DNA from: Collinsella aerofaciens
GTDB lineage: Bacteria; Actinomycetota; Coriobacteriia; Coriobacteriales; Coriobacteriaceae
Direction: 5' to 3'
DNA: 64,000 bases
NCBI RefSeq assembly: GCF_015546965.1
Contig: NZ_JADMUF010000008.1
Span: 62,001-126,000 of the forward strand
A program made the position numbers and the translations under genes. Shown here piece by piece: positions 50,186 through 58,653 of this stretch (position 1 is the first letter of the stretch; each line of letters begins with the position of its first letter). Below the pieces are notes generated by a model, which saw only the letters and a program-made list of their open reading frames with translations, ran no database searches and was not told the DNA's origin.

Positions 50186-50674
50186 TTATGCCTCGCGCAG
50201 CCAATCAAACGCGACGCGCGGCGTACCGTCCGACACATATACGATACTGGCGCGCTTAAACCCGGCCTTGGCGATGGCGCCCTGCATGGGCAGGTTGTCT
50301 TGATGCGTGTCGATACGCAGGTGATCGGCGCGCTCCTTGGCAAAGGCAAACATCGCAGCCGCGATACCGTGCACGGTGCCGTCGGATGCCACGCGGTGCA
50401 GCACGGCGTACGGAGTGTCGCTATGCCATTGACCGTCCTCAATTACGTCATAGCACTCGTCCGGACCCGGTAAAAAGGCAAACGTCGCCACCACGCGACC
50501 GTCGACTTCGCACACATAGCTGCCACCAGCGGCGATATCGGCTGCCAGCTGCTCGGCAGAAGGCGTGCCCTCGGGCCACTGCGTGGCGTTGCCATGCGCG
50601 CGCATAAAGGCGCGGGCCGCGTCATAGATAGCCATGACGGCGGGAATGTCGGTATCGAGGGTTTTTCTGATCAT
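50186..50674 (-). CDS. GNAT-family N-acetyltransferase
   Basis: A 162-residue acetyltransferase. Typical pattern: IRKTLDTDIPAVMAIYDAARAFM at the N-terminus, a central strand VVATFAFLPG, then HRVASDGTVHGIAAAMFAFAKE, which replaces the usual Q/R-x-x-G-x-G/A acetyl-CoA loop in this subgroup, and DTHQDNLPMQGAIAKAGF. The substrate is unknown. ATG 50674 (or GTG one codon earlier) is divergent from the small zinc protein gene. Confidence 0.85.
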   Translation of the reverse strand: MIRKTLDTDIPAVMAIYDAARAFMRAHGNATQWPEGTPSAEQLAADIAAGGSYVCEVDGRVVATFAFLPGPDECYDVIEDGQWHSDTPYAVLHRVASDGTVHGIAAAMFAFAKERADHLRIDTHQDNLPMQGAIAKAGFKRASIVYVSDGTPRVAFDWLREA

Positions 50675-50696
50675 CACGCGGCGACCTCACGTTTAT

Positions 50697-50726
50697 TGGT
50701 ATCACTTTGATTGGGCAATGATACCA
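50697..50726. promoter_or_regulatory. Inverted repeat in the divergent GNAT/zinc-protein promoter
   Basis: TGGTATCA, 14 bases, TGATACCA; perfect 8-bp arms centred between two divergent start codons 77 bases apart. A likely operator for both. Confidence 0.5.
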
Positions 50727-50751
50727 GCGTTTGGAGAGGGGCACGAAGCAG

Positions 50752-51048
50752 ATGGGGAGCAAAAAGCGAGCCGCTTGGTCAAAAGCCAAAAGCGAGTTTT
50801 TAGGCGCTGCCACGGGCGGCGATATGAGCGACCTGTTTGCGCGCGAGAATGAGCTCCGCGACGCCCTGGACGCCGAGCGCGATGAGGCCTGGCGCTACAA
50901 ATCGTGCGAGCGCAAAAACCGTTACGACACGCGCGCCGAGGCCGAGGCAGTTATGGCCGACTGCGAAAGCCGCGGGCGGCGCGGTTTGGCCTGCTACAAA
51001 TGCGAATACTGCGGCGGCTGGCACCTGACATCGCACCCTTGGAAATAG
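50752..51048 (+). CDS. Small protein with C-terminal zinc-ribbon-like motif
   Basis: A 98-residue basic/charged protein of unknown function. Residues about 80-95 read CYKCEYCGGWHLTSH, three Cys and two His in the pattern of small zinc-finger proteins of bacteria and phages (C-x2-C-x2-C-GGWHL). The N-terminal half is helical and charged (ENELRDALDAERDEAWRYKSCERKN). ATG 50752 follows GGAGAGGGG at a slightly long distance. Not recognised further. Confidence 0.65.
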   Translation: MGSKKRAAWSKAKSEFLGAATGGDMSDLFARENELRDALDAERDEAWRYKSCERKNRYDTRAEAEAVMADCESRGRRGLACYKCEYCGGWHLTSHPWK

Positions 51049-51096
51049 GCACCACATCGGCACGGCACCGACGGAGCGCCAACCATCGCACGCAAG

Positions 51097-51801
51097 CTAC
51101 GGGCGCGGCGGCACCAAGACATCGTAACGAACGGCCTTGCCCGCAAGTTGATAGCTCGGCTTAACACCGGCAAGCAGTGGCCCCTTCACCGGCCGCTTGA
51201 TAACCAACTTGCGCGGGTGCACCGCAAGCGCAGCCTCAACCAGCGTCTCCTCATCGGCGCACGGCTGCTCCAAATGATGCAAGAGTTGGAACTTCTTTTT
51301 GACCGCTGCACTCTTGGTGCGCTCGGGAAACATGGGGTCCAGGTACACCACGTCGGGTGCTGCGAGCTCGCCCTGCTCGAGCAGCTCGACGGTTTGACGA
51401 AGGCCTGCAATGCTGTCCTCGCCCGCATGCAGACGCATGCGCGCCACGGCTGTCGCAAGCGCCGGATCATCTGCCGCGCGATCCAAAGCATCCTTGAGGA
51501 GCGCCGCGATCACGCAATCCTGCTCATACAGATCGACGGTAAAGCCCGCGGCCGCCAGCAGCAGCGAATCCTCGCCAAAGCCTGCCGTGGCGTCAATCGC
51601 CCATGGGCTCTCGATGCCTTTTGCGCGCGCAGCCTTTACCAGCAGTTCTTGCTGCAGACGGCCCTGCTTGAGCCGTGGAAGCATGCGGCCAAAATCGGCA
51701 CGCAGCTCCATCGTGCCGTCGGTGAGTGTGAGGCCCTCGGACTTCCCGATCAGCTCAAGCCCCGCGGACCGAGCAACAGAAAAGGGATCGACGACGCCCA
51801 T
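51097..51801 (-). CDS. rsmJ: 16S rRNA m2G1516 methyltransferase
   Basis: Methylates G1516 of 16S rRNA with SAM. The 234-residue protein has DATAGFGEDSLLLA (SAM motif I), LYEQD (acidic end of strand 2) and VYLDPMFP (the N-methyltransferase D-P-P-Y-like catalytic motif of RsmJ). KLVIKRPVKGPLL near the end matches the family too. ATG 51801 has AAGGAG upstream. It stands alone. Confidence 0.92.
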   Translation of the reverse strand: MGVVDPFSVARSAGLELIGKSEGLTLTDGTMELRADFGRMLPRLKQGRLQQELLVKAARAKGIESPWAIDATAGFGEDSLLLAAAGFTVDLYEQDCVIAALLKDALDRAADDPALATAVARMRLHAGEDSIAGLRQTVELLEQGELAAPDVVYLDPMFPERTKSAAVKKKFQLLHHLEQPCADEETLVEAALAVHPRKLVIKRPVKGPLLAGVKPSYQLAGKAVRYDVLVPPRP

Positions 51802-51864
51802 GGGTACTCCTTAGCAAGCAAAACGAATACGTGAGCGCCGTTTGTGTCGGCACCCAACCGTCCG

Positions 51865-52008
51865 CTATTGTCCCACATGCGACATGGCCCACAGCATCGC
51901 AATACAAAGCACCGCCATCAATCCCGTGCACACAGTAGCGATCACGGAATCACTCATGCGCCTTCCCAACGACCGCGCCTCACGTACCTGCTCTGCTCCG
52001 TACATCAT
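51865..52008 (-). CDS. Small single-span membrane protein (47 residues)
   Basis: Two consecutive ATG codons follow GAAGGAGGAACC, the best ribosome site in this gap. The protein has a charged N-terminus (EQVREARSLGRRMSD), one hydrophobic helix (VIATVCTGLMAVLCIAMLWAM) and a short tail SHVGQ. Too short for most gene finders. It explains part of the 430-base gap between rsmJ and the membrane protein gene. The function is unknown. Confidence 0.6.
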   Translation of the reverse strand: MMYGAEQVREARSLGRRMSDSVIATVCTGLMAVLCIAMLWAMSHVGQ

Positions 52009-52235
52009 GGTTCCTCCTTCGGTCTAGCTCTTACCATGGCCCCATCATCGCAGCGCCGCGCATACGCTGCCATCGATTTGGCTTACGCCCAGCTTTCCTT
52101 TTTGAAAGGTTGGACCGCACAGGCAAGAGACGCTTTCAAACGCATGCATCGCCCCGTTGAACTACAATGTGCTTCACCATATGTGCAGTACATTGGGTGC
52201 GCCAAGTTGGCGTACTCGTATCGAAAGGACCAGCC

Positions 52236-52637
52236 ATGAGCTTCACTCGCAAGACTCTCAAAATCCTTGCTCTCATCTACTTTGTTTTGGGCATCGCCAG
52301 CCTCGTCACCGCCGGCGTCGGTATCGCCACGGGCGGTCTCGATTCCACGTACGGTTCGTACGCCACGCTCGCAGCGGTCGTGCTTATCGCCAAGGGTCTC
52401 GTCGACCTTGCCGCAGGCGTCGCCGGTGTCAAGGGCGCCAACAAGCCTTCGCAGGTGGACGGCGCGTTTAAGCTCGGTATTGTTGCCGCGGTCGCCACGC
52501 TTGCCCAAGCGGTGCTCACGCTTCCCGCGTTTGGCGGCGACGCCATCAACTTTGGCGCCTTTGTCATCGTGGTGTACGACCTGTTCTTTGTCCAGCAGGC
52601 ACACGCCGTTAAGGCCGAGAACAAGGACCGCCTGTAA
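52236..52637 (+). CDS. Small membrane protein, four predicted helices
   Basis: A 133-residue protein with hydrophobic segments around residues 8-30, 42-65, 75-95 and 100-118 (LALIYFVLGIASLVTAGVGI; AGVAGVKGANKP in a loop). No catalytic motif is visible. The layout resembles small conserved membrane proteins of Coriobacteriia of unknown role. ATG 52236 follows AAAGGA; the longer frame from 52167 lacks a ribosome site. A terminator follows. Confidence 0.75.
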   Translation: MSFTRKTLKILALIYFVLGIASLVTAGVGIATGGLDSTYGSYATLAAVVLIAKGLVDLAAGVAGVKGANKPSQVDGAFKLGIVAAVATLAQAVLTLPAFGGDAINFGAFVIVVYDLFFVQQAHAVKAENKDRL

Positions 52638-52674
52638 GCGCTCGCTTCTCATAACCTCTGCAGCCAAGCAACTA

Positions 52675-52717
52675 AAAAGGGCCGATCGCGCATCTCCGCG
52701 GTCGGCCCTTTACGTTT
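52675..52717 (+). terminator. Terminator of the small membrane protein gene
   Basis: AAAGGGCCGA pairs with TCGGCCCTTT around an inner CGCG-type stem, then ACGTTT. Confidence 0.8.
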
Positions 52718-52728
52718 GCCCAGATAAA

Positions 52729-52763
52729 ACCTACCAAAATAAACCTGTCCCTTTTTGGCAGGT
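52729..52763. repeat. 35-bp palindrome, copy 2
   Basis: Identical to the palindrome at 30325-30359 except one base in the left arm. It ends three bases before the rlmA stop codon. Confidence 0.85.
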
Positions 52764-52765
52764 TG

Positions 52766-53581
52766 TTAGCTGTGGCGGTACTCGGCGATGATGAAGTCGA
52801 TGTCGGTTTGAAGGGTATCCAAATTTGCCAGGCGCTCTTTGTCGGCAGGGCGTGTGCGATAGTAGTACGGCGTCATCTGGAACACCGCCTCGATATCGGC
52901 CTGGATCTGAAGCGTAATATTCGCAGATACCCGCTGCGTTCCGACTAACTCGAGCTCGGTGGTCTTCGGCAGCTTTTCATCGTTAAGGTACGGCGTGTCG
53001 TAGAGCACCTCCTTGAGCCCAAACAGATGACGGGCACCCGGCACCACGGTGTAGAGCGAACCCTCCGGCGCCAGCACGCGGGCAAACTCGCGCTCGTTAA
53101 AGGGAGCGAAGAGCTCGGTCACCATATCGAAGGCGCCATCGGCCACAGGGATGTCCTTCATGTTGGCCACGAAGTAGGTCGCATCGCCGCGCTTGGCCGC
53201 CAAGCGCACCATCTCCTTGCCCAGGTCGAAACCGTAAGCATCCACGCCCGGCACCGCGCCCATGGCGCTGGTGTAGTAGCCCTCGCCACAGCAAATATCG
53301 AGCAGCGTCATGGGGCCGTTCACAGACGCGGCGCGCCCAGACACCTGCTTGCGCGCCAACTCAACCATCGCATCGCGCAACGGCGCATAGTAACCGCAAT
53401 TCAGAAAGTCACGGCGGCTGCGTGCCTGCGACTTGGGATCGCCCATAGAGTCGCCGCTCTTGGACGAGCGCAGTAGATATAGATAGCCCTCGCGCGCACG
53501 GTCAAACCGGTGTCCACCCGCGCACACAGCACCGCGCTCGTCGTCCACCAACGGCTCATGGCAAACGGGACACAACAACAT
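52766..53581 (-). CDS. rlmA: 23S rRNA (guanine-N1)-methyltransferase, RlmA family
   Basis: Methylates G745 (RlmA-I) or G748 (RlmA-II) of 23S rRNA. The 271-residue protein starts with a zinc site CPVCHEPL...CAGGHRFD (Cys3-His), then the SAM domain LLDICCGEGYYTSAM, with GFDLGKEMVRLAAKR and FAPFNEREFARVL. In Gram-positives the RlmA-II form also affects tylosin tolerance; the sequence alone does not decide the target base. ATG 53581 follows AAGGAG. Confidence 0.9.
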   Translation of the reverse strand: MLLCPVCHEPLVDDERGAVCAGGHRFDRAREGYLYLLRSSKSGDSMGDPKSQARSRRDFLNCGYYAPLRDAMVELARKQVSGRAASVNGPMTLLDICCGEGYYTSAMGAVPGVDAYGFDLGKEMVRLAAKRGDATYFVANMKDIPVADGAFDMVTELFAPFNEREFARVLAPEGSLYTVVPGARHLFGLKEVLYDTPYLNDEKLPKTTELELVGTQRVSANITLQIQADIEAVFQMTPYYYRTRPADKERLANLDTLQTDIDFIIAEYRHS

Positions 53582-53637
53582 GGCAACTCCTTAGCGCGAA
53601 CAACACAACGCCCACCATTGTCGCACGCCTTCCCCAC

Positions 53638-53696
53638 CTAGTCATTGGGGGACGTTCTTGAATAACCAGTCGTTTAAGAACGTCCCCAATGACTAG
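53638..53696. repeat. 59-bp imperfect palindrome sharing a core with 8148-8176
   Basis: Arms CTAGTCATTGGGGGACGTTCTT and complement, with one extra G and one mismatch. The right arm core (TTTAAGAACGTCCCC with AATGACTA) is shared with 8148-8176. It lies in the gap between divergent rlmA and MATE genes. Confidence 0.75.
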
Positions 53697-53760
53697 TCGA
53701 TTAGGAGTATCATCGTCTGCGCAAATAAGCACGAAAGAGCATGTTAGAGATTGAGAGCGC

Positions 53761-55143
53761 ATGGCTGACACCGTATCTAAGCACATTGACATGACCACCG
53801 GATCGCTGTGGCGCAATATCCCCCTGTTCGCCTTCCCCGTGGCCGCCACGAGCATCTTGGAGCAGCTGTCGAACCTCATCGCCACGGTCATCATCGGTAA
53901 CTTCTCGGGCGACCAGGGAACCCTCGCCATGGCGGCGGTCGGCTCCAATGTTCCGCTTACCAGCCTTATGCTCAACCTGTTTATTGGCATGTCGCTTGGC
54001 TCCAACGTGGTCATCGCCAACGCTATCGGCCGAAACGATCAGAACATGGTCAAACGCGCCGTCCATACCTCGATTCTTATGGCACTTGTGGGCTTTGTCG
54101 TCATCGCGCTGGGCGAGATCTTTGCCGAGCCCATGCTCGCCGCCCTCAACGTTCCCGCCGAGACCATGCCGCTCGCTTCGCTCTACCTGCGCGTCTTTTT
54201 GCTCAGCCTGCCCTCGATCTTGCTCTACAACTTTGAGGCCGCGATCTTCCGCTCCGTCGGCATCACCCGCATGCCGCTACAGGCGCTTGCCGTGTCCACC
54301 GTCCTCAACATTGGCCTGGACCTCATCTTTGTCCCCGTACTCCACTGGGGCGTCGCGGGCGTCGCCATCGCCACCGCCATCGCCTACACCGTCAGTGCCG
54401 CTACGCTCTTTATCCGCCTGCTCAAGACCGACTCCGTCGTCCGCGTCACCCTACGCGACCTGGCTATCGACCCCGTCGCCCTCAAGCGCATCGTCAAGAT
54501 CGGCCTGCCCGCCGGCATCCAAAGCGCCGTCTTTGCCGTCGCCAACATCATCATCCAGTCTGCCATCAACAGCTTGGGCACCGAGGTCATGGCGGCATCG
54601 AGTGCCGCCATGAGCCTGGAGTACGTGTGCTACAACCTGCTCAACAGCTTTAGCCAGGCTTGCACCACCTTTGTGGGACAAAATCACGGCGCCCGCCAGA
54701 TCGACCGCTGCACCAAGACGCTCAAGGTCTGCTTGGTCGAAGGCGGTATCGTTGCACTCACCACGATCATCGTTATTGTCGGCCTGGGGCGCGAAATCTT
54801 GTCGCTGTTCAATAGCGATCCCAACATCGTCTCAATCGGCTATATCCGCGTGTGCTCGATCTTCCCGGCGTACGCCTTTAGCATGTTCTACGAAAACATG
54901 TCAGGCTACCTGCGCGGCTTTGGTATCTCGCTCACGCCCGCCCTCATCACCATGATCTGCGTCTGCGGTATCCGCTTCTATTGGGTGTTCTGCGTGTTCC
55001 CGCATTTCCGCACCTTTGCAAACATCATGATGGTCTACCCCATCAGCCTGGGCACCACGGCGTTCTTTATGGTCGTTGCGGTACTACTTTGCCACCCGGC
55101 ACGCACCTATCGCGCCACCCAAGCCAAAGTGACAGCCCGCTAA
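53761..55143 (+). CDS. MATE-family efflux transporter
   Basis: A 460-residue exporter with 12 predicted helices in two repeats. Marks are the first-helix region LFAFPVAATSILEQLSNLIATVIIGNF, SLGSNVVIANAIGRND and the matching second repeat (NSFSQACTTFVGQNHGARQ). Drives drug or metabolite export with Na+ or H+. NorM/DinF assignment is not possible by eye. The ribosome site before ATG 53761 is weak. Confidence 0.9.
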   Translation: MADTVSKHIDMTTGSLWRNIPLFAFPVAATSILEQLSNLIATVIIGNFSGDQGTLAMAAVGSNVPLTSLMLNLFIGMSLGSNVVIANAIGRNDQNMVKRAVHTSILMALVGFVVIALGEIFAEPMLAALNVPAETMPLASLYLRVFLLSLPSILLYNFEAAIFRSVGITRMPLQALAVSTVLNIGLDLIFVPVLHWGVAGVAIATAIAYTVSAATLFIRLLKTDSVVRVTLRDLAIDPVALKRIVKIGLPAGIQSAVFAVANIIIQSAINSLGTEVMAASSAAMSLEYVCYNLLNSFSQACTTFVGQNHGARQIDRCTKTLKVCLVEGGIVALTTIIVIVGLGREILSLFNSDPNIVSIGYIRVCSIFPAYAFSMFYENMSGYLRGFGISLTPALITMICVCGIRFYWVFCVFPHFRTFANIMMVYPISLGTTAFFMVVAVLLCHPARTYRATQAKVTAR

Positions 55144-55170
55144 ACACCGCACCCAACGTCACGCCAGTCA

Positions 55171-56037
55171 TTAATTGACAATATGCGAGCTCATATAGTC
55201 GATAAAGCGCCTCGTGGCGATGGGCATGGTGTCCCAGCTGCGCCAGGCGGCCACCACGTCGCGCGAGGGGGCATGCACGATGGGCCGCACATGAATATCG
55301 GCTTGCACGCCCTCTACAGTACGACGGTAGAGCATGCTCACGCCCAGGCCCTCCTCCACCATCGCCATGATGGTGTAGTCGTCGGTCACCTCACTCGTCA
55401 CGTGCGGTGACAGCCCATGCGCCGCAAATGCATCGAGCACCAGGCTCTGTTCGCCCTCATCCAGCAGCACAAACGGCTCGGACGCCAGGTCGACGAGTGT
55501 CACCTTTTCCTTTGCCGTCAGCGGATGCGCGGCCGGCAACAATGCTACCAACTCGTCGTGATAGACCACACGCTTCTCGAGCCCAGCGGTAAATCCGCGC
55601 GCCGTAAAACAAAAATCAACCACGCCATCGTGCACCCACTGGGCGTTGCGCGTGTAATCGCCCTGCTTGAGGGTAAAGCGTACGCCCGGGTGCAGGGCAC
55701 CAAAGTCGCGGATCACGCGCGGCAACACGGTTCGACTCACATTGGTAAACGTCGCAATGCGAATATCAGTCGACGAAAGCCCAAGTAACTCCTGACGTTT
55801 GCCCTCAAGCTCGGCCTCGGCGGTCACAATCTGGCGCAGGAACGGCAGATATTGTTTACCGTCGCGCGTAAGCGAAACGCCCTGCTTACCGCGCTCGATA
55901 AGCGTGGTACCCAGCTCGCGCTCGAGCGCCTTGACGGCCTGGCTCACCGCACTTTGGGTATAGCCCAGCTCGTCCGCCGCGCCCTTAAGGCTGCCGCGAT
56001 CGACCACCATACAAACAATCTGATACCGCGATGCCAT
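55171..56037 (-). CDS. LysR-family transcription regulator
   Basis: A 288-residue regulator: helix-turn-helix (VDRGSLKGAADELGYTQSAVSQAVKALE) and effector domain (IRIATFTNVSRTVLPRVIRDFGA). DDYTIMAMVEEGLGVSMLYRR matches DDYAIMAMVEDGLGVSILPAL of the LysR at 13204, so the two are paralogues. It is divergent from the DMT exporter at 56196, its likely target. ATG 56037 follows GGAGG. Confidence 0.9.
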   Translation of the reverse strand: MASRYQIVCMVVDRGSLKGAADELGYTQSAVSQAVKALERELGTTLIERGKQGVSLTRDGKQYLPFLRQIVTAEAELEGKRQELLGLSSTDIRIATFTNVSRTVLPRVIRDFGALHPGVRFTLKQGDYTRNAQWVHDGVVDFCFTARGFTAGLEKRVVYHDELVALLPAAHPLTAKEKVTLVDLASEPFVLLDEGEQSLVLDAFAAHGLSPHVTSEVTDDYTIMAMVEEGLGVSMLYRRTVEGVQADIHVRPIVHAPSRDVVAAWRSWDTMPIATRRFIDYMSSHIVN

Positions 56038-56085
56038 CGTGCCTCCACATCGATGTAGCCGTAAAACGTTTTGCCAGGGCTTTTC

Positions 56086-56098
56086 CTAATGACATTAG
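56086..56098. promoter_or_regulatory. Palindrome in the divergent LysR/DMT promoter
   Basis: CTAATG-A-CATTAG, perfect and centred in an AT-rich stretch between the two start codons; a candidate LysR site. Confidence 0.45.
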
Positions 56099-56195
56099 CA
56101 TTTCTTAATTATACTGAGGATACATTCGCTTTACTACATCCACATCTGGGAGCAGAATCCTTTTTACGAAACCGTTCTGTAACAAAAGGAGTCCC

Positions 56196-57098
56196 ATGGA
56201 TCGCAAAAAAGCAATCGCGCTCTCATTTTCCGTTCCCGTCGCATGGGGCTTTTCGTACCCCCTCATGAAGATCGGCATGGACAGCATGAACGCCACGAGC
56301 ATCGTTGCGTTGCGCTGCATCATCGCCTTTGTGGCCTGCCTGATGCTCTTCCACAAGCGCGCGTTCCGCATCAACCGCGACCTTATGGTCCGCGCCGCCA
56401 TCATCGGCGCCATTATGGCAACCGAGCTCACTTGCATGTGCCTGGGCTCCAGCCTCACCTCCGCCTCCACTGCCGGCTTTTTGCAGAGCCTGACGGTCGT
56501 GATCGTGCCGTTTGCCAACGCCGCCCTGCTGCGCCGCGCCCCCGAGCGCAAAGTGCTCGTCGGCACCGCCATCGTCACCTGCGGCATGCTGCTGCTCTCG
56601 GGCGCCGACTTTACCAGCCTGAACCCGGGCGCGCTCATCATGCTGCTCTCGGCCTTTATCTATGCCAGCCACATCATCGTGGCCAAGCGGTTTGTCGAAG
56701 AAGTCGATCCGCTGGCTCTGGGCGTTTGGCAGCTGGGCTTTGGCGCCCTGTTCTCGGGCATTGCCGCATGCGTCTTTGGCGGCTTCACGCTTCCCGGCAC
56801 GCCCAGCGAAATCGTCGTTGTCGTCGCGCTCGCACTCATCTGCTCTGCCTACGGCTTTATCACCCAGACGCTCGTTCAGCCCCACGTGCCAGCCGAGACC
56901 ACCGGCTTCGCCTTCTCGCTCGAGCCGGTCTGCTCCGCCGTCTTCTCGTTCTTCCTGGTCGGCGAGGTCCTGAGCCCCATCGCATTCTTTGGCGCCGCCC
57001 TCATCCTCACCGGCGTCATGGTTGCAACCGTCGAGCTTCCGCGCCTTCGCGCACATGGACAGGCTCGTATGGCAGGAGCGCCCGAACGCACCTCGTAG
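56196..57098 (+). CDS. EamA/DMT-family transporter
   Basis: A 300-residue protein with ten hydrophobic helices in two EamA repeats (SVPVAWGFSYPLMKIGMDSM; FSLEPVCSAVFSFFLVGEVLSP). The C-terminal tail is basic. Substrate unknown; relatives export amino acids and cofactors. ATG 56196 has AAAGGAG. Like the pair at 13204/14180, it is divergent from a LysR gene, although the transporter sequences differ clearly. Confidence 0.88.
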   Translation: MDRKKAIALSFSVPVAWGFSYPLMKIGMDSMNATSIVALRCIIAFVACLMLFHKRAFRINRDLMVRAAIIGAIMATELTCMCLGSSLTSASTAGFLQSLTVVIVPFANAALLRRAPERKVLVGTAIVTCGMLLLSGADFTSLNPGALIMLLSAFIYASHIIVAKRFVEEVDPLALGVWQLGFGALFSGIAACVFGGFTLPGTPSEIVVVVALALICSAYGFITQTLVQPHVPAETTGFAFSLEPVCSAVFSFFLVGEVLSPIAFFGAALILTGVMVATVELPRLRAHGQARMAGAPERTS

Positions 57099-57186
57099 AC
57101 CCCGCTCTTCATGCAGCCGCGGCATAAAGGCAACCGGTGCGCCTTTACAATAGATGCCAACAGAGCATCTGCCATAAAGGAGCCCC

Positions 57187-57912
57187 ATGGACACCGTAAC
57201 TCGCGACCGCAACATAGCAACTTGGTTGGGCGATGCGCCGCAGCCGGTACGTGACACTACGAACCAGCTGCTCGAGCGCATCGTCCTTTTGCGTGCCGAG
57301 CAAACCATCTACCCGGCACAAGACGACATCCTCAATGCCCTCGCCTACACGCCGGCCAACCAGGTCAAGGTTGTCATCTTGGGTCAAGACCCCTATCACG
57401 GACCCAACCAGGCAATGGGACTATCGTTCTCGGTCCCCGCGACGCAAACCAAGTTGCCGCCGAGCCTGCGCAACATCTATAAGGAGCTCAAAGCCGATCT
57501 AGGCTGCCCCATTCCCGCCACGGGAGACCTAACCCCATGGGCGCAACAGGGCATCCTGCTCCTCAACACTACGCTCACCGTGCGCGAGCATGCCGCGAAC
57601 TCGCACGCCAAACTGGGCTGGAGCACCCTGACCGACTACGTTATCGAACGCTGCTGCCAGCTGCCCCAACCGGTAGTCTTTTTGGCATGGGGCCGCTTTG
57701 CCCAGCAGATGGTCGAAGGCAAGCTCGCCGCTACCGGCGCGGGCAAGGCAACCGGCAAGTTCTGCCTGGCCTCTACGCACCCCTCGCCGCTTTCGGCCAA
57801 CCGTGCCACGGCAGAACTCCCCGCTTTTATGGGGTCGCGCCCCTTCTCTGCCGCCAATCGGCTACTCGAACAGCACGGCTCGACCCCCGTCAACTGGACT
57901 TGCCTCGGCTAA
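57187..57912 (+). CDS. ung: Uracil-DNA glycosylase, family 1
   Basis: Removes uracil from DNA in base excision repair. The 241-residue protein has the catalytic water-activating GQDPYHGP, LPPSLRNIYKEL, LLLNTTLTVRE and the HPSPLSA loop that inserts into the minor groove. ATG 57187 follows AAAGGAG. It is single, with a bidirectional terminator after it. Confidence 0.97.
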   Translation: MDTVTRDRNIATWLGDAPQPVRDTTNQLLERIVLLRAEQTIYPAQDDILNALAYTPANQVKVVILGQDPYHGPNQAMGLSFSVPATQTKLPPSLRNIYKELKADLGCPIPATGDLTPWAQQGILLLNTTLTVREHAANSHAKLGWSTLTDYVIERCCQLPQPVVFLAWGRFAQQMVEGKLAATGAGKATGKFCLASTHPSPLSANRATAELPAFMGSRPFSAANRLLEQHGSTPVNWTCLG

Positions 57913-57926
57913 CAATCGATACATCA

Positions 57927-57965
57927 AAAAACGCGCCCGATGGCTTTCCGCCGGGCGCGTTTTCT
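57927..57965. terminator. Bidirectional terminator between ung and the SDR gene
   Basis: AAACGCGCCC pairs with GGGCGCGTTT; runs of A and T on both sides. Its right end touches the stop of the SDR gene. Confidence 0.88.
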
Positions 57966-58644
57966 ATTCGGGCCAAATAAATTGCGTGCGGCCGGCCTCG
58001 CCGCCATCGATCAGCAGACTCTGCCCGGTCATAAACCGGTTGGTCACGCCCACAAAGTAGATCCACTCGGCGATCTCTTGGGCGGTGGCCCAGCGTTTAA
58101 GCGGCGTGAGCTCCATAATCTGGTTCCACAGGTGCTCGTCTTCCATCACGCAACGGTTGAGCGGCGTGATAACGCCGCCCGGGTCCACACTGTTGGCGAT
58201 AGCCTGCGGTGCCAGACGGTTTGCAAGGTTCTTGGTGTAGGCGATAACGCCGCCCTTGCTGGCGGCATAGGCGGGAAACTCCGATCCCGTATGCCCGCTC
58301 GCCGACCCCACATTGACCACGGATTTGATAGCCGGCGCCGGCTTGGCGGCAAGCCCCTCTTCCACAAAGGCGTAGCGCTCGGTCACGTTAATGGTGCCAC
58401 GCAGGTTGGCGGCGATGTCGTCGGCCGAATCCTGCGTGCCGGCAACGTTCACGATCACCTGGGGCTCAAGGTCGCTTGGAAACGAGTCCGGCTCGCGGAC
58501 ATCAACAATCAGATGGCGGTAGCGCTCGTGTTCGATCGCTGCCGGCAGCAGATCAAAGCCCACGACCTCGTGGCCCTCATCCAAAAAGCGCTGCACGCAC
58601 GCGGCTCCGATACCGCCCGAAGCGCCCGTGATCAAAACCCGCAT
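57964..58644 (-). CDS. Short-chain dehydrogenase/reductase (SDR family)
   Basis: A 226-residue NAD(P)-dependent oxidoreductase. TGASGGIG binds the nucleotide, VNVGSAS contains the catalytic Ser, and YAASK the Tyr and Lys. DVREPD fits the adenine pocket. It resembles 3-hydroxy-acyl or bacilysin-type SDRs; the substrate is unknown. It begins 9 bases after the VUT transporter gene, so the two form an operon. Confidence 0.87.
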   Translation of the reverse strand: MRVLITGASGGIGAACVQRFLDEGHEVVGFDLLPAAIEHERYRHLIVDVREPDSFPSDLEPQVIVNVAGTQDSADDIAANLRGTINVTERYAFVEEGLAAKPAPAIKSVVNVGSASGHTGSEFPAYAASKGGVIAYTKNLANRLAPQAIANSVDPGGVITPLNRCVMEDEHLWNQIMELTPLKRWATAQEIAEWIYFVGVTNRFMTGQSLLIDGGEAGRTQFIWPE

Positions 58645-58653
58645 ACTTGCTCC

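Noticed and set aside
57103-57308. Minus-strand frames overlapping the DMT exporter and ung
   Set aside because: They are shadows of genes with clear family motifs and lack ribosome sites.
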